From NCBI RefSeq assembly GCF_016889805.1, contig NZ_CP069535.1:2046001-2110000 (forward strand): DNA of 64,000 bases, written 5' to 3'. The notes under the pieces were generated by a model. The model worked only from the letters and a program-made list of their open reading frames with translations. It was not told the origin of the DNA and did not search any database. The DNA comes from Rhodanobacter sp. FDAARGOS 1247 (lineage in GTDB: Bacteria; Pseudomonadota; Gammaproteobacteria; Xanthomonadales; Rhodanobacteraceae). Made by a program: the position numbers and the translations under genes. This document shows positions 61,616-64,000 of the stretch, piece by piece; the stretch's first letter is position 1, and the number at the start of each line of letters is the position of its first letter.

Positions 61616-62614
61616 TCAACGCTGCGGCAGATAGCCCAGCGGATCGACTGGATTGCCGTCCTTGCGGATCTGGAATTCCAGCTCGTTGCGGGTGGTGCCG
61701 GTCGAGCCCATCTCGGCGATCTGCTGCCCCCTGCTCACCTGCTGCCCTTCCTTGACCAGCCGCTTGCGGTTGTGGCCATACGCCGACAGGAAGCTGTCGC
61801 TGTGCTTGATGATCACCAGTTCGCCATAGCCGACCAAGCCGTTGCCGCTGTAGACCACCACGCCATCGGCGGCCGCCCGGATCGGATCGCCGGACTTGCC
61901 CGCGATCTCGATGCCGGGAATCGCATCGGCGCTGTTGAAGCGACCCACCAGGTTGCCCTCGGCTGGCCAGTGCCACTGCACCCCGCTGACCACCCGCGAA
62001 ACTCCCGCCGCCGGTGTGGCCGGTGGCGGCATGGCGGCCGGTGCCACCGGTGCAACGCCGGCCACCGGCACCACACTGGGCGCCGCCGCAGCAACCGCGG
62101 GCTTGACCGGCTTTGTCTCCGTGGCCACCGGCGAAACTGCCGGGGCAGCAGGCGAATGCGCGGACGCCGATACCCCGCCGGCCGACGCCGTGGCGGGCGA
62201 TGCCGGCGTCGGCACGGACTCGAACACCGGCGCGGCGGCGACGCTCGAACCTGCCGCCTGCACGGGCGCGGCAACGCTCGATGGTGCCACCGCACGCTTG
62301 CCCGGCGGCGCCAGCGTCAGGCGCTGCCCCGGCCAGATCGTGTACGGCTCGGCAATCCCGTTCCACTGGGCCAGGTCACGGAAGTCCACGCCCTTGCGGA
62401 ACGCGATCGAATAAAGCGTGTCGCCATGCTGCACCTGGTAGCTGCCACCGGGTATCGGCGTACGCGCGGGAGCTGGCGACGGGGTGACCACGGCGGCGTG
62501 GCGATAAGTCGTTCCGGCCGCCGGTTCCACCACGACCGAGCTGCGCATGGTGCCGCAGGCAGCAAGCAGCGAGGCTGCGACCAGCAACGCCGGCCATTGA
62601 AGATATCGATCCAT
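61616..62614 (-). CDS. nlpD: Lipoprotein NlpD-like: LysM plus degenerate M23/LytM domain
   Basis: Murein-hydrolase activator of 332 residues: lipobox LAAC, a LysM domain (YQVQHGDTLYSIAFRKGVDFRDLAQWN), an Ala/Pro/Val-rich linker of about 130 residues, and a C-terminal LytM domain (GIEIAGKSGDPIRAAADGVV; SDSFLSAYGHNRKRL; ending GYLPQR). The zinc ligands of active M23 enzymes are missing, including the final HFEIR-type His (here LEFQIR), as expected for an activator of amidases at the septum. Starts at ATG 62614; 62620, 62626 and 62650 are in frame. Confidence 0.9.
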   Translation of the reverse strand: MDRYLQWPALLVAASLLAACGTMRSSVVVEPAAGTTYRHAAVVTPSPAPARTPIPGGSYQVQHGDTLYSIAFRKGVDFRDLAQWNGIAEPYTIWPGQRLTLAPPGKRAVAPSSVAAPVQAAGSSVAAAPVFESVPTPASPATASAGGVSASAHSPAAPAVSPVATETKPVKPAVAAAAPSVVPVAGVAPVAPAAMPPPATPAAGVSRVVSGVQWHWPAEGNLVGRFNSADAIPGIEIAGKSGDPIRAAADGVVVYSGNGLVGYGELVIIKHSDSFLSAYGHNRKRLVKEGQQVSRGQQIAEMGSTGTTRNELEFQIRKDGNPVDPLGYLPQR

Positions 62615-62707
62615 GGGCATCAGCATACCGAGGCAGACAGTGATTTTCATGCGACGTCACCGTGGCGGGAGGCCGCCAGGCTCGCCCGGCTTGGAAAATT
62701 CACCACT

Positions 62708-63316
62708 TCAGCGCAGGACGAACCACCACACCAGCAGCAACGCCAGCGCCAGCAAGGCCGTCCAGCCGATCCACTCGACGTATTTGTGCAGGATGCGCTC
62801 GGCGCGTTCGCCGAACAGGCGGATCAACAGGGCAAGCAGCCACACGCGCTTGCCGCGGCCGAGCCCGATGCAGGCCAGGAACGGCAGGATCGGCACGCCG
62901 ATGATGCCGCAGGCCCAGGTGACGAACTTCATCGGCACCACCGGCTGCAGCGCGGCCAGGATCAGCACGCCGAACATGCCCCAGTGATGCTCGACCATCT
63001 GCTTGCTCAGCACCGCCACGCCCTGTTCGATCGGCGTCAGCAGATGCAGCGCATCCAGCGCGGGCCGCAGCGCGTGGAAGGCCCAGTGGCCCAGCACGTA
63101 GCCGACCAGGGCGCCCAGCAGTGAAAACAGCAGGCTGATGTTGGCGAAAAAGAACGCCTTGTGCCGCTTGCCCAGCATCATCGGCGCCAGCATCACTTCC
63201 GGCGGGATCGGGAAGATGAACGCCTCGACGAAACTGAGCCCGGACAGGTAGTACAACGCTCTGCGATCGCGCGCCCAGCTCAGTGCACGCGCGTACAGCC
63301 CGGCAAACAGGCGCAT
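62708..63316 (-). CDS. DedA/YqaA-family inner-membrane protein
   Basis: 202 residues with four to five hydrophobic segments and the VTT/DedA core (SFVEAFIFPIPPEVMLAPMMLG; LGALVGYVLGHWAF; VVPMKFVTWACGIIGVPILPFL). DedA relatives are lipid scramblases or undecaprenyl-phosphate translocases; the YqaA branch is uncharacterised. Start ATG 63316 overlaps the pcm stop by one base. Confidence 0.88.
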   Translation of the reverse strand: MRLFAGLYARALSWARDRRALYYLSGLSFVEAFIFPIPPEVMLAPMMLGKRHKAFFFANISLLFSLLGALVGYVLGHWAFHALRPALDALHLLTPIEQGVAVLSKQMVEHHWGMFGVLILAALQPVVPMKFVTWACGIIGVPILPFLACIGLGRGKRVWLLALLIRLFGERAERILHKYVEWIGWTALLALALLLVWWFVLR

Positions 63317-63966
63317 CAGCCGATACCGCCAAGCAGGGGCACGAAGCTGACCGGGCCGAGTTCTTCCTGGATGAAGTCGCCCTGCCCGTCGCCACGCATG
63401 CGGATCAGCGTTTGCCGGCTGGGTGAGCCCACCGGCGCCACCAGCACGCCGGTCGGGCTGAGCTGATCGAGGATGCGGGTGGGAATGGTGTCGCCGGCGG
63501 CGGTGAGGATGATCGCATCGAACGGTGCCTCGTCGGGCCAGCCCAGCTTGCCGTCGTCGTGGCGCGAGCGCAGGTTGGTCAGGCCCAGTTGGCGGAAGCG
63601 GCGGCGGGCCTGGCGCAACAGTGCCTCGATCCGCTCCACCGTGAACAGCTGCGGCACCAGCGCGGCCAGCACCGCGGCCTGGTAGCCCGAGCCGGTGCCG
63701 ATCTCCAGCACTTTCTGCGGCATGCCCTGCTTCGCGTCGAAATGCTCGAGCAGGGCTTCGGTCATGCGCGCCACCACCCACGGTTGCGAGATGGTCTGGC
63801 CATGGCCGATCGGCAACGCATCATTCTCGTAGGCGCGCGAATGCAGCGCCTGATCGATGAAGTGATGGCGCGGCAGGTTACGGATCACTTCGATCACCCG
63901 CGCATCGCGAATGCCGCTGTCCTTGAGCATCGCGGCCAGCCGGTCGCGGGCGCGCTGCGACGTCAT
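63316..63966 (-). CDS. pcm: Protein-L-isoaspartate O-methyltransferase
   Basis: 216 residues: repairs isoaspartyl sites using SAM. Motif I VLEIGTGSGYQAAVLAAL, the substrate-loop GHGQTISQPWVVARMTEALL, and post-I VERIEALL. ATG 63966 gives MTSQRARDRLAAML. surE is the usual upstream neighbour but is outside the window; the final 34 bases are too short to call. Operon pcm-yqaA, probably with nlpD, as in other gammaproteobacteria. Confidence 0.95.
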   Translation of the reverse strand: MTSQRARDRLAAMLKDSGIRDARVIEVIRNLPRHHFIDQALHSRAYENDALPIGHGQTISQPWVVARMTEALLEHFDAKQGMPQKVLEIGTGSGYQAAVLAALVPQLFTVERIEALLRQARRRFRQLGLTNLRSRHDDGKLGWPDEAPFDAIILTAAGDTIPTRILDQLSPTGVLVAPVGSPSRQTLIRMRGDGQGDFIQEELGPVSFVPLLGGIG

Positions 63967-64000
63967 GCCCTCGCCCTTCAGATCTGCCGCCGGCAGTGGA

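Noticed and set aside
63967..64000. 3' end of surE
   Set aside because: Expected from gene order, but 34 bases give no distinguishing sequence or clear stop in one frame.

Overview
The window is GC-rich chromosomal DNA from a gammaproteobacterium. Gene content and order (scpA-scpB-rluB; acnD-type prp genes; rlmE-ftsH; pcm-yqaA-nlpD), the CrbS/MxtR-type sensor and a repeat element of a type common in Xanthomonadales point to Xanthomonadales, most likely a Rhodanobacter/Dyella-like member of Rhodanobacteraceae. That placement is inference; there is no rRNA gene in the window. Most genes are ordinary core genes. There are no phage, plasmid, CRISPR or transposase genes.

Layout: (1) 1-5.4 kb: 2-methylcitrate pathway genes acnD (cut by the window edge), prpC and prpB on the minus strand. 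They are interrupted by an opposite-strand terC gene that carries a manganese-type (yybP-ykoY) leader. (2) 5.6-11.4 kb: a dicarboxylate symporter, the peroxidase pair ahpC/ahpF, and prpE (propionyl-CoA synthetase). (3) 11.5-16.5 kb: a MerR/TipAS regulator with a perfect operator, mdh, an aspartate-type aminotransferase, two small stress or unknown proteins, and a cyclophilin. (4) 16.6-30.2 kb: a locus that looks devoted to poly(3-hydroxybutyrate) (PHB). It holds a 3-hydroxybutyrate-oligomer hydrolase, a LuxR-type response regulator and an SSS-PAS-kinase-receiver hybrid sensor (CrbR/CrbS-like), a type II PHB depolymerase, a TonB-dependent receptor, a GntP-family permease and a small secreted lipase. 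A foreign-looking HNH endonuclease gene and a roughly 740-bp inverted-repeat element lie inside it. (5) 30.3-38.5 kb: bipA, a LysR regulator divergent from acnA, a small lipoprotein, and fadD. (6) 38.6-45.7 kb: a PilZ protein, a 600-bp gene-poor gap with two perfect inverted repeats, scpA-scpB-rluB, an ArsC-like protein, and a coupled methionine/glutamine transaminase plus omega-amidase pair. (7) 45.7-54.3 kb: a LysR regulator, an amidohydrolase, an atypical SDR, then an operon of a small secreted protein, a YtrA-type GntR regulator and an ABC exporter, followed by two related lipoproteins and a TesA-like esterase. (8) 54.3-64 kb: fumC, purB, five tRNA genes (Arg-ACG, Pro-TGG, Arg-TCT, His-GTG, Lys-CTT, in transcription order), ftsH, rlmE, yhbY, a Mth938-like protein, nlpD, a DedA/YqaA protein and pcm.

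Functional thread: much of the window serves assimilation of short-chain acids and storage polyester. PHB and its oligomers would be cut outside the cytoplasm, imported, and fed into acetyl-CoA metabolism. Propionate would be activated by PrpE and run through the methylcitrate cycle. AcnA, FumC and Mdh supply TCA steps, and the CrbS/CrbR-like pair (known elsewhere for the acetate switch) sits in the middle as the plausible regulator. Integrating these into one system is my inference from gene neighbourhood.
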